Positions 43,330-52,499 of a stretch of 52,992 nucleotides of DNA are shown here, piece after piece. Position numbers and translations under genes: made by a program. Location: positions 1 through 52,992 of the forward strand of contig JAFABV010000063.1 of NCBI GenBank assembly GCA_023425865.1, read 5' to 3'. How positions within the stretch are numbered: position 1 is the stretch's first letter; each line of letters starts with the position of its first letter. The notes beneath the pieces were generated by a model. That model did not search any database. It was not told the DNA's origin and saw only the letters and a list, made by a program, of their open reading frames with translations. The DNA comes from Bacteroidota bacterium (GTDB taxonomy: Bacteria; Bacteroidota; Bacteroidia; Bacteroidales; Bacteroidaceae).

Positions 43330-44031
43330 ATGAAAACAAATTCAAATTCATATACTGTCATCTATTCTGCGGTGATGGTGATTGTCGTGGCCTTCTTGCT
43401 TGCCTTCGTCTTCCAGGCGCTGAAGCCCATCCAAGACGTCAATGTGGCACTCGACAAACAGAAGCAGATTCTCTATTCGCTCAATATCCGTGACCTCGAC
43501 AATGAGGCCGCAGCTGCCAAATATAAAGAGGTGGTGCTGGCCGATGAGGTTATCGACGAGAATGGCAATGTGACACAGGCTGGCAAGCCCGGTGGTACAG
43601 AGGCAGGCTTCACGCTGAACTCTGCCGATATGAAAGCCGGCAAGCTCGCCATCTATCTGTGCAAGGTAGACGGCCAGTCAAAATATGTAATCCCGGTCTA
43701 TGGCATGGGATTGTGGGGACCCATTAGTGGATATGTTGCCCTCAATGCGGATAAGACTACGATTTATGGCGCTTATTTCAACCATGAAAGTGAGACCGCA
43801 GGTCTGGGTGCCGAAATCAAGGACAACCTGAAATGGCAACAACAGTTCCAGGGCAAGAAGCTGTTCAAGGACGGCGACACACAGCACATCGCGCTGGCCG
43901 TGGAGAAGAAGATTGACGACCCCGCTACGCAGGTGGATGCCGTCACGGGTGCCACCCTCACCTCGAATGGTGTGACATTGATGTTCCACGACTGTCTGGG
44001 TAAATATATCAAATTCTTAAACGCAAAGTAA
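43330..44031 (+). CDS. nqrC: Na+-translocating NADH:quinone reductase subunit C
   Basis: A 233-aa protein. One N-terminal membrane helix (about 9-28, VIYSAVMVIVVAFLLAFVF), then a periplasmic domain with covalent FMN at T209 in DAVTGATLTSNG. The motif GLWGPISGYVALN and ETAGLGAEIKD lie upstream of it. FMN transfer needs an ApbE enzyme, not encoded in this window. Confidence 0.96.
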   Translation: MKTNSNSYTVIYSAVMVIVVAFLLAFVFQALKPIQDVNVALDKQKQILYSLNIRDLDNEAAAAKYKEVVLADEVIDENGNVTQAGKPGGTEAGFTLNSADMKAGKLAIYLCKVDGQSKYVIPVYGMGLWGPISGYVALNADKTTIYGAYFNHESETAGLGAEIKDNLKWQQQFQGKKLFKDGDTQHIALAVEKKIDDPATQVDAVTGATLTSNGVTLMFHDCLGKYIKFLNAK

Positions 44032-44035
44032 GACT

Positions 44036-44662
44036 ATGGCTTTATTTTCCAAACAAAATAAAGAGGTGCTGGGCAAACCGCTCAACCTCGACAACCCCAT
44101 TATGGTGCAGGTGCTGGGTATCTGTTCGGCGCTGGCCGTCACCTCTCAGCTCAAGCCCTCAATTGTGATGGGATTGGCCGTTACGGTGATCACGGCTTTC
44201 TCGAATGTGATCATCTCTGTGCTTCGCAACACCATCCCCATGCGTATCCGCATCATCGTGCAATTGGTGGTGGTGGCCGCGCTGGTGACCATCGTCAGCC
44301 AGATTCTCAAGGCATACTCCTACGACGTGAGCGTGCAGCTCTCGGTGTATGTGGGTCTGATCATTACCAACTGTATTCTCATGGGCCGTCTTGAGGCCTT
44401 CGCCATGATGAACAAGCCTTGGCCCAGCTTCCTCGACGGTATCGGCAACGGACTCGGTTATGCCATGATTCTGGTGATTGTGGGTGCCGTACGCGAATTT
44501 CTCGGTCGTGGCTCACTGCTTGGCTTCCAGCTTATCCCCGAGAGTGCCTATCAGGTAGGCTATGTCAACAATGGCATGATGACCATGCCGGCCATGGCCC
44601 TCATCCTGTTGGGATGTATCATCTGGGTTCACCGGGCTTATTTTTATAAAGAAGAAAAGTAA
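44036..44662 (+). CDS. nqrD: Na+-translocating NADH:quinone reductase subunit D
   Basis: A 208-aa protein with six hydrophobic segments. NPIMVQVLGICSALAVTSQL opens the first helix, and NCILMGRLEAFAMMNKPWPS is the conserved half-helix carrying the cysteine for the membrane Fe center. NqrD and NqrE form an inverted-topology pair. Starts 4 bp after nqrC. Confidence 0.96.
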   Translation: MALFSKQNKEVLGKPLNLDNPIMVQVLGICSALAVTSQLKPSIVMGLAVTVITAFSNVIISVLRNTIPMRIRIIVQLVVVAALVTIVSQILKAYSYDVSVQLSVYVGLIITNCILMGRLEAFAMMNKPWPSFLDGIGNGLGYAMILVIVGAVREFLGRGSLLGFQLIPESAYQVGYVNNGMMTMPAMALILLGCIIWVHRAYFYKEEK

Positions 44663-44668
44663 GACGCT

Positions 44669-45277
44669 ATGGAACATTTAGTAAACTTATTCTTTAGGTC
44701 CATCTTTGTGGACAATATGATTTTCGCTTTCTTCCTCGGCATGTGTTCATTCCTTGCCGTGTCGAAGAACGTGAAGACGTCATTGGGTCTCGGTGCTGCC
44801 GTAACCTTCGTGTTGGCCGTGACAGTGCCAGTTGACTATCTTTTGCAGGTCAAGGTTCTTGATCCCATGGGATTGTCTTACCTTAGCTTCATCCTTTTTA
44901 TTGCTGTGATTGCTGGTATTACGCAAATCGTAGAGATGGTAGTGGAGCGTTATACACCGGCGCTCTATGCCTCGTTAGGTATCTTCCTGCCGCTCATCGC
45001 CGTAAACTGCGCCATCATGGGCGCGTCGCTCTTCATGCAGCAGCGCATCAACATGGATCCCATGAACTCACAGTACATCGGTTCGGTGTTAGATGCCTTG
45101 GTTTACGCCATCGGTTCAGGACTGGGCTGGATGCTGGCCATCACCTGCATGGGAGCCATTCGTGAGAAGATGCAGTATAGCGATGTGCCTAAGCCGCTGC
45201 AAGGATTGGGCATTACATTCATTACCGTGGGACTGATGGCTATGGCCATGATGTGCTTCTCGGGTCTTAAACTTTAA
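44669..45277 (+). CDS. nqrE: Na+-translocating NADH:quinone reductase subunit E
   Basis: A 202-aa protein with six hydrophobic segments. NLFFRSIFVDNMIFAFFLGM then CSFLAVSKNVKTSLGLG opens it, and AVNCAIMGASLFM is the second conserved Cys segment, partner to that in NqrD. Six bp after nqrD. Confidence 0.96.
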   Translation: MEHLVNLFFRSIFVDNMIFAFFLGMCSFLAVSKNVKTSLGLGAAVTFVLAVTVPVDYLLQVKVLDPMGLSYLSFILFIAVIAGITQIVEMVVERYTPALYASLGIFLPLIAVNCAIMGASLFMQQRINMDPMNSQYIGSVLDALVYAIGSGLGWMLAITCMGAIREKMQYSDVPKPLQGLGITFITVGLMAMAMMCFSGLKL

Positions 45278-45285
45278 CGCGACGT

Positions 45286-46557
45286 ATGGATATCAACTTT
45301 ATTATAGGAAGCATGGGAGTATTCCTCTTGGTGATACTCCTCTTGGTTGTCATTCTGTTGGTGTGCAAGAAATATCTTAGCCCCAGCGGTAATGTGAAGA
45401 TTGTCATCAATGGCGAGCGTACCCTCGAGGTTCCTCAGGGTAACAGTTTGATGGCTACCCTCAACGAGAATGGCATCTTCTTGCCTTCGGCATGTGGTGG
45501 AAAGGCCAGTTGTGCGCAGTGCAAGTGTCAGGTGCTGGAAGGCGGTGGCGAAATCCTCGACTCCGAGCGTTCGCACTTCTCACGCAAACAGATCAAGGAC
45601 CACTGGCGCTTAGGATGTCAGACCAAGGTGAAGGGCGACTTCAGCATCAAGATCGATGAGTCGGTGCTTGGCGTGAAGGAGTGGGAGTGTACCGTTATCT
45701 CCAACAAGAACGTGAGTTCGTTTATTAAGGAGTTCAAGGTGGCGCTGCCCCCGGGTGAGCACATGGACTTTGTGCCGGGCTCTTACGCTCAGATTCGTAT
45801 TCCGGCTTATGATACCATCGACTACGACAAGGACTTCGATAAGGAGCTCATTGGCGAAGAGTATCTCGGCCCTTGGAAGAGTTTCAACATCCTCTCGCTC
45901 AAGGCCCACAACCCAGAGGACACCGTCCGCGCTTACTCCATGGCCAACTATCCGGCTGAGGGCGACATCATCACCCTGACCGTGCGTATCGCCTCCACGC
46001 CGTTCCTGCCCCGTCCGCAGGTGGGCTTCCAGAATGTGCCCACAGGTATTGGTTCGTCGTACATCTTCTCGCTTAAACCGGGCGACAAGGTGATGATGAG
46101 CGGCCCCTATGGCGAGTTCCATCCCCATTTCGAGTCTAAGAAAGAGATGATTTGGATTGGTGGTGGTGCGGGTATGGCTCCGCTGCGCTCGCAGATCATG
46201 CACATGACCAAGACGCTGCACACCACCGACCGTGAGATGCACTTCTTCTACGGTGCGCGTGCCTTAGGCGAGGCCTTCTTCCTGGAAGACTTCTGGGAGT
46301 TGGAGAAGGAGTTTCCCAATTTCCACTTCCACCTCTCGCTCGACCGTCCAGATCCCGTGGCCGATGAGCAGGGCGTGAAATATTACGCCGGCTTTGCCGT
46401 CAACTGCATCCGCGACACGTACCTCAAGGATCATGAGGCCCCCGAGGACTGTGAGTATTACCTCTGCGGACCCCCCATGCTCATCAAGACCGTGACTGAC
46501 TACCTCGACTCACTGGGTGTCGATCCCGAGAGCATCATGTTCGACGACTTCGGATAA
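45286..46557 (+). CDS. nqrF: Na+-translocating NADH:quinone reductase subunit F
   Basis: A 423-aa electron-entry subunit. One N-terminal membrane helix (about 5-27), then a [2Fe-2S] ferredoxin domain with C70, C76, C79 and C111 (SACGGKASCAQC and LGCQT). Next an FAD domain (RAYSMANYPAEGD) and an NADH domain (MIWIGGGAGMAPLRSQI, then YLCGPPMLIKTV). It oxidizes NADH in the cytoplasm. Last gene of the operon, followed by a strong terminator. Confidence 0.97.
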   Translation: MDINFIIGSMGVFLLVILLLVVILLVCKKYLSPSGNVKIVINGERTLEVPQGNSLMATLNENGIFLPSACGGKASCAQCKCQVLEGGGEILDSERSHFSRKQIKDHWRLGCQTKVKGDFSIKIDESVLGVKEWECTVISNKNVSSFIKEFKVALPPGEHMDFVPGSYAQIRIPAYDTIDYDKDFDKELIGEEYLGPWKSFNILSLKAHNPEDTVRAYSMANYPAEGDIITLTVRIASTPFLPRPQVGFQNVPTGIGSSYIFSLKPGDKVMMSGPYGEFHPHFESKKEMIWIGGGAGMAPLRSQIMHMTKTLHTTDREMHFFYGARALGEAFFLEDFWELEKEFPNFHFHLSLDRPDPVADEQGVKYYAGFAVNCIRDTYLKDHEAPEDCEYYLCGPPMLIKTVTDYLDSLGVDPESIMFDDFG

Positions 46558-46580
46558 TCGTTCTTGGCGACCTATCGCAT

Positions 46581-46627
46581 AAACTAAAGCTCCCCCATTC
46601 CATATCGGAACGGGGGAGCTTTAGTTT
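46581..46627. terminator. Bidirectional terminator between nqrF and the TonB receptor
   Basis: AAACTAAAGCTCCCCC (46581-46596) pairs perfectly with GGGGGAGCTTTAGTTT (46612-46627), with further TTCC/GGAA pairing inside. It serves both convergent units. Confidence 0.92.
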
Positions 46628-46660
46628 GTGACCCGAAGAGAGGATGTCTTTGCGCCTGCG

Positions 46661-48514
46661 CTAAATCCCCACCTCGATACCTGCCATGACCGTGGCGCGC
46701 GGCATGGGGAAGCCGGCGTTCACCTCGTAGCGCTGGGCCAGGAGGTTCTCGCCGCGGGCATATACCTTAAGCAGTTTGTTCAGGCGCAGCGAGGCGGTGA
46801 GGTCCCAAAGCCAGTAGTGCTCGGTGGGACGGTTGTCCTCGGCTGTGTGTAGACCGCCAATCCACTGCAAGCCGCTGTGCACAGTGAAACGCCCCAGTTG
46901 CCAGTCGGCACCGGCATACAACTTATGCTTCGGGGCGGCGACGAGCGTGCGGGAAGTGTGCAGGTAGCTGTAGTTGGCGTCGAGGCGCAGGGCCTTCGTG
47001 GGGAGATAGTAGGCCAAGAGCTCGAAGCCCGAGTTCTCGGTGCGCCCGGTGTTGATGTTCAGCGGTCGCCCGTCGACCATTTGTGTGGCGATGAGGTTAT
47101 CGGCCTTGAGGTAGAACACGTTGACACCATAGCCCACCCGTCCCTGCAGCAGGCGCTGGCGCAGCGACAGCTCGTAGTTCCACAGGCGCTGGGGTGCCAG
47201 GTCAGCATTGGCAGGCCTGAACATATAGAGCTCGCGCAGGGTGGGGTCGCGGAATCCCTTGCCCACGATGGCCTTCAGCTCGGTGGTCGGCGACAGTCGC
47301 GCGGTGAGTCCGCCCTGCGGCACCCACTCGTTGCCGGCCACGCTGTGGTGGTCGAGGCGCAGGGCCACGTCAGCCGTGAGCCAGGGTACGATGTCGTGAC
47401 GCAGGTCTATATAGCCCGCCACCTCGTTGACGCTGCGCCGGGCGAGGTCTACACGACTGCCGTCGGCCAGCACCTTCTGCCAGGCATGACCTCCGAAGTG
47501 CTGGAAGTCGAAACCGAGAGTGACACGTGTGGCCGAGAAGAGCGTCACACTCTCGTAGGCCGATACGCCACCCATGCGGTCGTTGTGGAGGTAATAGGCC
47601 GCCTGCGGACTCTTCCCCTCCACATAGCCGTCGTTGATGTGGTGGTGGCCCCAGTTATAATAGGCGCGGATGGCACCCGACAGTCTGCCGTAGTCGTTGG
47701 TGAGCGATAGAGCCGTCATGCCGCGCGTGATGCGCATGTCGTTGTCGATGAGTGGAGCCGTCACCGGGCCGGGGTTCGACGACGACTGATAGGCCAGGTT
47801 CACCCGTCCGTCTATCTGCCAGTAGCGTGAGAGGTCGTAGCCCAGCTTCACAAATCCGCTCACCTGACTGAAGGCGGCATTGGGCCGGTGGCCGTCGGTG
47901 CGCTCATAGTTGACGGCGGCGACCGAGGAGAAGCGTCCTTGGCGCAGTCGGTTGGTCAGGGTGCCGACGAAGGTGCCGTAGCTGCCGCCCTGCAGGTTGA
48001 GGTCGGTGCGTGTGCCGTTGGTGTCCATGGTACGCGTCACGAGGTTGACCACGCCCCCCAGAGCATTGCTGCCATAGACCGACGAGGCCGGCCCGCTGAC
48101 CACCTCGACACGCTCGGCCATCATCGTCTGGTAGGTATCGGCTAACGGGTGGCCGTACAGTCCGGCATACTGAGGCAGTCCGTCGATGAGCACGAGCATA
48201 TCGGCCATACCGCCGATGCCTCTCATCTTGATGGTGCCTGCCGCGCCGGTGCTCAGTCCGTAGCCCAGCACGCCACGTGTGGTGACAAAGAGGCCTGGCA
48301 CCTGCTGGCTCAGGGTGGGCAGCACAGAAGGCTGGTAGGAGGCGGTGAGACTGCCGCGCCCCACCACAGTGACGTCGAGAGGCAAGTGGCGGATATCAGA
48401 CTTATAACGAGTGCCGGTCACCACCACGCCGTCAAGGTTCACCGTGTCGCGTTGGGCCGAGAGTGTGCTGGCCGCCCCAAGAAAGGCGGTCAGCAGGAGT
48501 AGCGAACGATACAT
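46661..48514 (-). CDS. TonB-dependent outer-membrane receptor (BtuB/CirA-like)
   Basis: A 617-aa protein. Signal peptide (about 1-20, LLLLTAFLGAASTLSA), TonB-box-like VNLDGVVVTGTRY, plug domain (about 25-150, with GIGGMADMLVLIDGLPQYA and VSGPASSVYGSNALGGVVN), and a 22-strand type barrel ending in VMAGIEVGI. No CarboxypepD-like domain or SusD partner, so a siderophore, heme or cobamide receptor is more likely than a glycan transporter. It lies 12 bp after a DUF362 gene on the same transcript. Substrate unknown. Confidence 0.94.
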   Translation of the reverse strand: MYRSLLLLTAFLGAASTLSAQRDTVNLDGVVVTGTRYKSDIRHLPLDVTVVGRGSLTASYQPSVLPTLSQQVPGLFVTTRGVLGYGLSTGAAGTIKMRGIGGMADMLVLIDGLPQYAGLYGHPLADTYQTMMAERVEVVSGPASSVYGSNALGGVVNLVTRTMDTNGTRTDLNLQGGSYGTFVGTLTNRLRQGRFSSVAAVNYERTDGHRPNAAFSQVSGFVKLGYDLSRYWQIDGRVNLAYQSSSNPGPVTAPLIDNDMRITRGMTALSLTNDYGRLSGAIRAYYNWGHHHINDGYVEGKSPQAAYYLHNDRMGGVSAYESVTLFSATRVTLGFDFQHFGGHAWQKVLADGSRVDLARRSVNEVAGYIDLRHDIVPWLTADVALRLDHHSVAGNEWVPQGGLTARLSPTTELKAIVGKGFRDPTLRELYMFRPANADLAPQRLWNYELSLRQRLLQGRVGYGVNVFYLKADNLIATQMVDGRPLNINTGRTENSGFELLAYYLPTKALRLDANYSYLHTSRTLVAAPKHKLYAGADWQLGRFTVHSGLQWIGGLHTAEDNRPTEHYWLWDLTASLRLNKLLKVYARGENLLAQRYEVNAGFPMPRATVMAGIEVGI

Positions 48515-48526
48515 GGTATATGGTTT

Positions 48527-49519
48527 TTACTTTTGATTGTCGATGTTGATAACGGTATATTTCTTCGAGCCCAGGCCAATCTTCTCCGCCCAGTCGATGG
48601 TATGCGTGCCATGCTGCTTGTCGATGCGCTTGATGAGGTCGGTGGGGTCGTTCTTGGCCGTCACCTTCTGGTTGTTGATGATGTCGACGCAGGCCTGGTC
48701 GAGGGCCACGGGGTCGGTGCTGGCCAAGATGCCATAGTCCTCGAGCTTCACGGGCTGCGGATGGTTCACGCAGTCGCAGTCGATGCTCATGTTGTTCATC
48801 ACGCTGATATAGATGACACCATTCTGTTTCTCGAAATAGTTGACCACGGCTTGGGCGGCGGCGGCCATGCTCTCCAAGAATCCGTCTTGGTCGCCCACAT
48901 ACTTGGGTGTCCAGAGCGAGTCCATGTTCAGCTTGGCCATCTTTCCGGCAGAGTGTATATAGGCCTTGCCGTTGGCCGACGCACAGCCAATGGAGAGGTT
49001 TTTCAGTGCCCCGCCGTAGCCGCCCATGGGGTGCCCCTTGAAGTGGTTGAGGCAAACCAGGAAGTCGTAGTTGGCCAGATGTCCGCCCACGATGTCGTAG
49101 TTGAGGTGTGTGCGGTCTTTCACGGGAATGCGTATCTCGTCGTACTCATCCATGATGTCTACGGCAAAATACTTCGTGAAGCCGTGGCGGTCGATGACCT
49201 TCCAGTGGTTCTCGCTGTTGTTGCGCACATCATCGTGTTTGCCGCCGTAGGCAGTGTTGCATTCCACGATGGTGCCGTCCACATCGTACACAAGGTCTTT
49301 GATGAGTTCGGGCTTGAGATAGTTGGGATTAGACCCCTCACCGGTGCTCACCTTCACGGCCACGCGGCCTTTGGCCTCCACGCCGAGGGCCTTGTATATG
49401 CGTACCAGCGAGGCTGGCGTAATCTCACGGGTGAGGTACACTTTGGATTGTGCCCATGCGCTGCTGCTCACGGCAACAAGGAGGGCAAGCGACAGGATGT
49501 TTCTACTGATCTGTTTCAT
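48527..49519 (-). CDS. Exported DUF362-domain protein
   Basis: 330 aa from the ATG at 49519; earlier in-frame Met codons lie upstream of the promoter box. Signal peptide (about 1-20, ILSLALLVAVSSSAWAQ). DUF362 features: GEGSNPNYLKPELIKDLV, FLVCLNHFKGHPMGGYGGAL, and NLSIGCASANGKAYIHSAG. DCDC and GYGGALKN-type segments may bind metal. DUF362 proteins are often near iron-sulfur or ferredoxin functions, but no ferredoxin-type 4Fe-4S motif is seen here. It is first in a unit with the TonB receptor. Confidence 0.87.
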   Translation of the reverse strand: MKQISRNILSLALLVAVSSSAWAQSKVYLTREITPASLVRIYKALGVEAKGRVAVKVSTGEGSNPNYLKPELIKDLVYDVDGTIVECNTAYGGKHDDVRNNSENHWKVIDRHGFTKYFAVDIMDEYDEIRIPVKDRTHLNYDIVGGHLANYDFLVCLNHFKGHPMGGYGGALKNLSIGCASANGKAYIHSAGKMAKLNMDSLWTPKYVGDQDGFLESMAAAAQAVVNYFEKQNGVIYISVMNNMSIDCDCVNHPQPVKLEDYGILASTDPVALDQACVDIINNQKVTAKNDPTDLIKRIDKQHGTHTIDWAEKIGLGSKKYTVINIDNQK

Positions 49520-49548
49520 GACGATGTAATGGGTTGATGTTGTTTTCG

Positions 49549-49556
49549 CAAAGTTA
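49549..49556 (-). promoter_or_regulatory. -7 box of the DUF362-TonB receptor unit
   Basis: The minus strand reads TAACTTTG, 30 bp before the chosen DUF362 start, which supports that start. No Fur-like operator was identified. Confidence 0.6.
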
Positions 49557-49720
49557 ATCAATTCTGCGCATAAAGTCTTTATATATTTAGAAGGAATACC
49601 TACCAATTTTACGGAAAATGCGGCGCCCTGCCCGTTATTGCCAAGGGAGTGACGTATAGCGTGGCCGGGTGCCGCCCCGACACCGTTCTCTCTGTTATAT
49701 AAAAGAGGTGTAACTGCCTG

Positions 49721-51040
49721 CTATTTCTTTCTCAACAGCAGATAACCCACGGTGGCTCCGATGATTGAGGCGACGAAGATGCCCACTTTTGCCTGAACGA
49801 ACTGCTCATGCGTGGTGAATGCCAGCATGGTGATAAACATCGACATGGTGAAGCCGATGGAGGCCAGACAGCCGATGCCCCAAACCATCCGCCATGTCAT
49901 GGAGCGCGACCGCCGGCCAATGCCCAGCTTCTCTGTGACCCACACGGCAACCGCGATGCCGATGGGCTTGCCCAACAGCAGGCCGCAGAGCACACCTATG
50001 GCTACTTGGTTGGCAAAGAGCACCTGAACATCCATGCCGATGAACGAGATGCCCGCATTGGCCAACGCGAAGATGGGCATCACCACAAACGATACAAAGG
50101 GATGAAGCTGATGCTCGAGCTGCTGGAGTGGAGGGATGGCTTGCGCGGAGTCTTGCTGCACCTTGGCCAGTATCCTCAGTTGGTCGGGTTCGAGTGTCCG
50201 TACGTCATTGGAGCCTGCACGCTCAAACTGCCGGGTGAGCTTCTTGATGCGGGCAATGAACGCTGCCTCGGGAATGCGCGAGTCGGCAGGTATCACCATG
50301 GCCGCGAGTACCGCCGAAATGGTGGCGTGGATGCCCGAGGTGAGGAACGACACCCATACTCCGCCAATGCCCAGAAGGCCGTAGAACAGCACGTTTTTCA
50401 CGCCAAGGCGGTTGCCGATGAACATCAGCACGAGGAAGGCGAGGCCCAAAGCGAGATTCAGCATGTTGATCTGTGAGGTGTAGAACAGGGCGATGACAAT
50501 GACACTCCCCAGGTCGTCGACGATGGCGAGTGTGGTGAGAAACACCTTGGCCGATACTGGAACCCGGTCGCCCAGCATATAGACCACGGCCAGGGCGAAG
50601 GCGATGTCGGTGGCCATGGGAATACCCCAGCCAACGGCCTCGGCTGTTCCGGCGTTGAACAACAGGTAGAACAGAGCCGGAAACACCATGCCAAACACAG
50701 CGGCCATCACCGGCAGGGTCACCTTGCGAATGTCGCGCAGCTCGCCACCAATAAACTCTCGTTTGAGTTCGAGACCTACCACAAAGAAGAACATCGACAT
50801 CAGTCCGTCGTTCACCCAGTGGCCGATGCTGAAGTTGAGGTAGGGCTGGCCATTGATGACAAATCCGAAATGATGTTCCAGGAAATGCGTGTACTCCTCG
50901 CTCAGGGGTGAGTTGGCGAGCACCAGCGCCAATACGACAAACACTCCCAGTACGATGCCGCTCGATTTCTCTCGGTGCAGAAATTGCAAGGCAGGTATAA
51001 ACAGGCGGGTCTCGATGTTTTTTTGTAATTGTTCTCTCAT
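49721..51040 (-). CDS. nhaA: Na+/H+ antiporter NhaA
   Basis: A 439-aa protein with 11-12 membrane segments. The ion-binding Asp pair is in LAIVDDLGSVIVIALF; WGIPMATDIAFALAVVYMLG is the unwound-helix motif. FFVVGLELKREFIGGEL is also typical. It exchanges internal Na+ for H+. It complements NQR as a second Na+-handling system. It sits 58 bp downstream of the DUF389 gene on the same strand. Confidence 0.96.
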   Translation of the reverse strand: MREQLQKNIETRLFIPALQFLHREKSSGIVLGVFVVLALVLANSPLSEEYTHFLEHHFGFVINGQPYLNFSIGHWVNDGLMSMFFFVVGLELKREFIGGELRDIRKVTLPVMAAVFGMVFPALFYLLFNAGTAEAVGWGIPMATDIAFALAVVYMLGDRVPVSAKVFLTTLAIVDDLGSVIVIALFYTSQINMLNLALGLAFLVLMFIGNRLGVKNVLFYGLLGIGGVWVSFLTSGIHATISAVLAAMVIPADSRIPEAAFIARIKKLTRQFERAGSNDVRTLEPDQLRILAKVQQDSAQAIPPLQQLEHQLHPFVSFVVMPIFALANAGISFIGMDVQVLFANQVAIGVLCGLLLGKPIGIAVAVWVTEKLGIGRRSRSMTWRMVWGIGCLASIGFTMSMFITMLAFTTHEQFVQAKVGIFVASIIGATVGYLLLRKK

Positions 51041-51098
51041 TCTTTATACATGTATTTGTTGGTTGGCTATGGCTTTCCCATCCGTATCAGGGGCGTCC

Positions 51099-52448
51099 TC
51101 ACGGCGTGATGATCAACCGCAGACTGTCGGCCTTACACCGGCTCTTGAGCCATCGCTGGAGGGTAGCGCGGTTCGATGCGTCTATTCTCGACCTGCTGTT
51201 GACCACGGCGAGGATATATCTTTTCTGCCTTGCCGAGTCGGTTGCCACCTCGCTGACATTCGACAGGCTGAGCTGCGCCACCTGCGGGAAGAGTGTTTTA
51301 ATCTCCGGTTGCAAGTCTTTTGCCAGCGACTCGTAGCGTGTATAGTTGGCCAAACTACTCTCTAACTGTCGTATCTGTTGTGACTGCTCAATGGTTTTCT
51401 GGTTCTGTGCCTCGCCGCTCATCACGGGGTTCGATATCTCCTTGTTTGTTCTTAACAGACTGTCCGACTGTTCGCCCTGGATGATGTTGAGCTGATAGCC
51501 CCCTAACTGATACTCCCCAAGTTTGCTTGCGGCTTGCTTGATGGCACTGTTGGGTATGGTTTTGCCTAAGGCCAAGATGTTGAGCATCTTGTCGTTCTCG
51601 TCAATGGTGTTTGACAGTATCTGCGTGCCCTTGAACGCCAGTTCTGTACGCACAAATTTCCGGAGGTTGTTGTTGGCGATGCTCTGTCTGATGATGAGCC
51701 ATGTCATGTATGAGGCGGGTAGCATGGTGAGTACCACGATGACAATGATATAGCGTTTCACCTTTTTCATGTTGTCGGCATCGGGAAGGGTGATCTGTCT
51801 GAACTTCAGCATCCGGGTACCCACCAATGTGGCCAAGCCGATAAACACGGTGTTGATGAAAAACAGGTAGAAAGCCCCCAGAAAGTAGGAGAGGTTGCCC
51901 ACCGCCAACCCGTAGCCCGCGGTACACAGGGGCGGCATGAGAGCCGTGGCAATGGCCACACCGGGTATAACGTTGCCCTTGCCCTTGGTGGTGAGGGCTA
52001 TAAAGCCTGCCGCGCCACCCAGAAGGGCGATGAGCACATCGTAGAGCGATGGCGACGTGCGAGCCAGTAACTCTGACTGCGCCTCGTCGAGTGGGGTAAT
52101 GGCAAAATAGATGGTGGCTGTTATTACACTGATGACGGTAGCCACGAGGAAGTTGGTGGCCGACCGTTTCAACAGGCTGATGTCGCTGATGCCCACGGCC
52201 AGACCCATGCCGATGATGGGTCCCATCAAGGGCGAGATGAGCATGGCACCGATGATGACGGCGGTGGAATTGACATTCAGGCCCAATGAGGCGATGAAGA
52301 TGGCGAATATCAATACCCACAACTGTGCTCCCTGAAAGTCGATCGAGCCTTCCACATTGTCGAGAATGGTCTTCTCGTCGTCTTTGTCGGGATGGATGTT
52401 GAAATATTTTTTCAATAACTGGACAATCGGCGTTACTTGGGTATTCAT
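51099..52448 (-). CDS. DUF389 membrane protein (TIGR00341-like)
   Basis: 449 aa from the ATG at 52448; the open frame runs to 52703 but that part lies in the dispersed repeat and is not protein-like. After a short N-terminus, about six membrane segments (about 45-250) contain GLNVNSTAVIIGAMLISPLM and GVAIATALMPPLCTAGYGLAV, the DUF389 signature. A coiled, polar C-terminal domain (about 260-449) follows a last helix. The function of the family is unknown. Probably co-transcribed with nhaA. Confidence 0.9.
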   Translation of the reverse strand: MNTQVTPIVQLLKKYFNIHPDKDDEKTILDNVEGSIDFQGAQLWVLIFAIFIASLGLNVNSTAVIIGAMLISPLMGPIIGMGLAVGISDISLLKRSATNFLVATVISVITATIYFAITPLDEAQSELLARTSPSLYDVLIALLGGAAGFIALTTKGKGNVIPGVAIATALMPPLCTAGYGLAVGNLSYFLGAFYLFFINTVFIGLATLVGTRMLKFRQITLPDADNMKKVKRYIIVIVVLTMLPASYMTWLIIRQSIANNNLRKFVRTELAFKGTQILSNTIDENDKMLNILALGKTIPNSAIKQAASKLGEYQLGGYQLNIIQGEQSDSLLRTNKEISNPVMSGEAQNQKTIEQSQQIRQLESSLANYTRYESLAKDLQPEIKTLFPQVAQLSLSNVSEVATDSARQKRYILAVVNSRSRIDASNRATLQRWLKSRCKADSLRLIITP

Positions 52449-52499
52449 AAGCTTATCGTGATGGTTATATAATAAACGCAATTTGCCGCAGATTATTGC

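Noticed and set aside
40756..46557. Rnf complex instead of NQR
   Set aside because: Gene order A-B-C-D-E-F, NqrA with its N-terminal region, and NqrF with a ferredoxin plus FAD/NADH domain identify NQR; no RnfB-type polyferredoxin is present.
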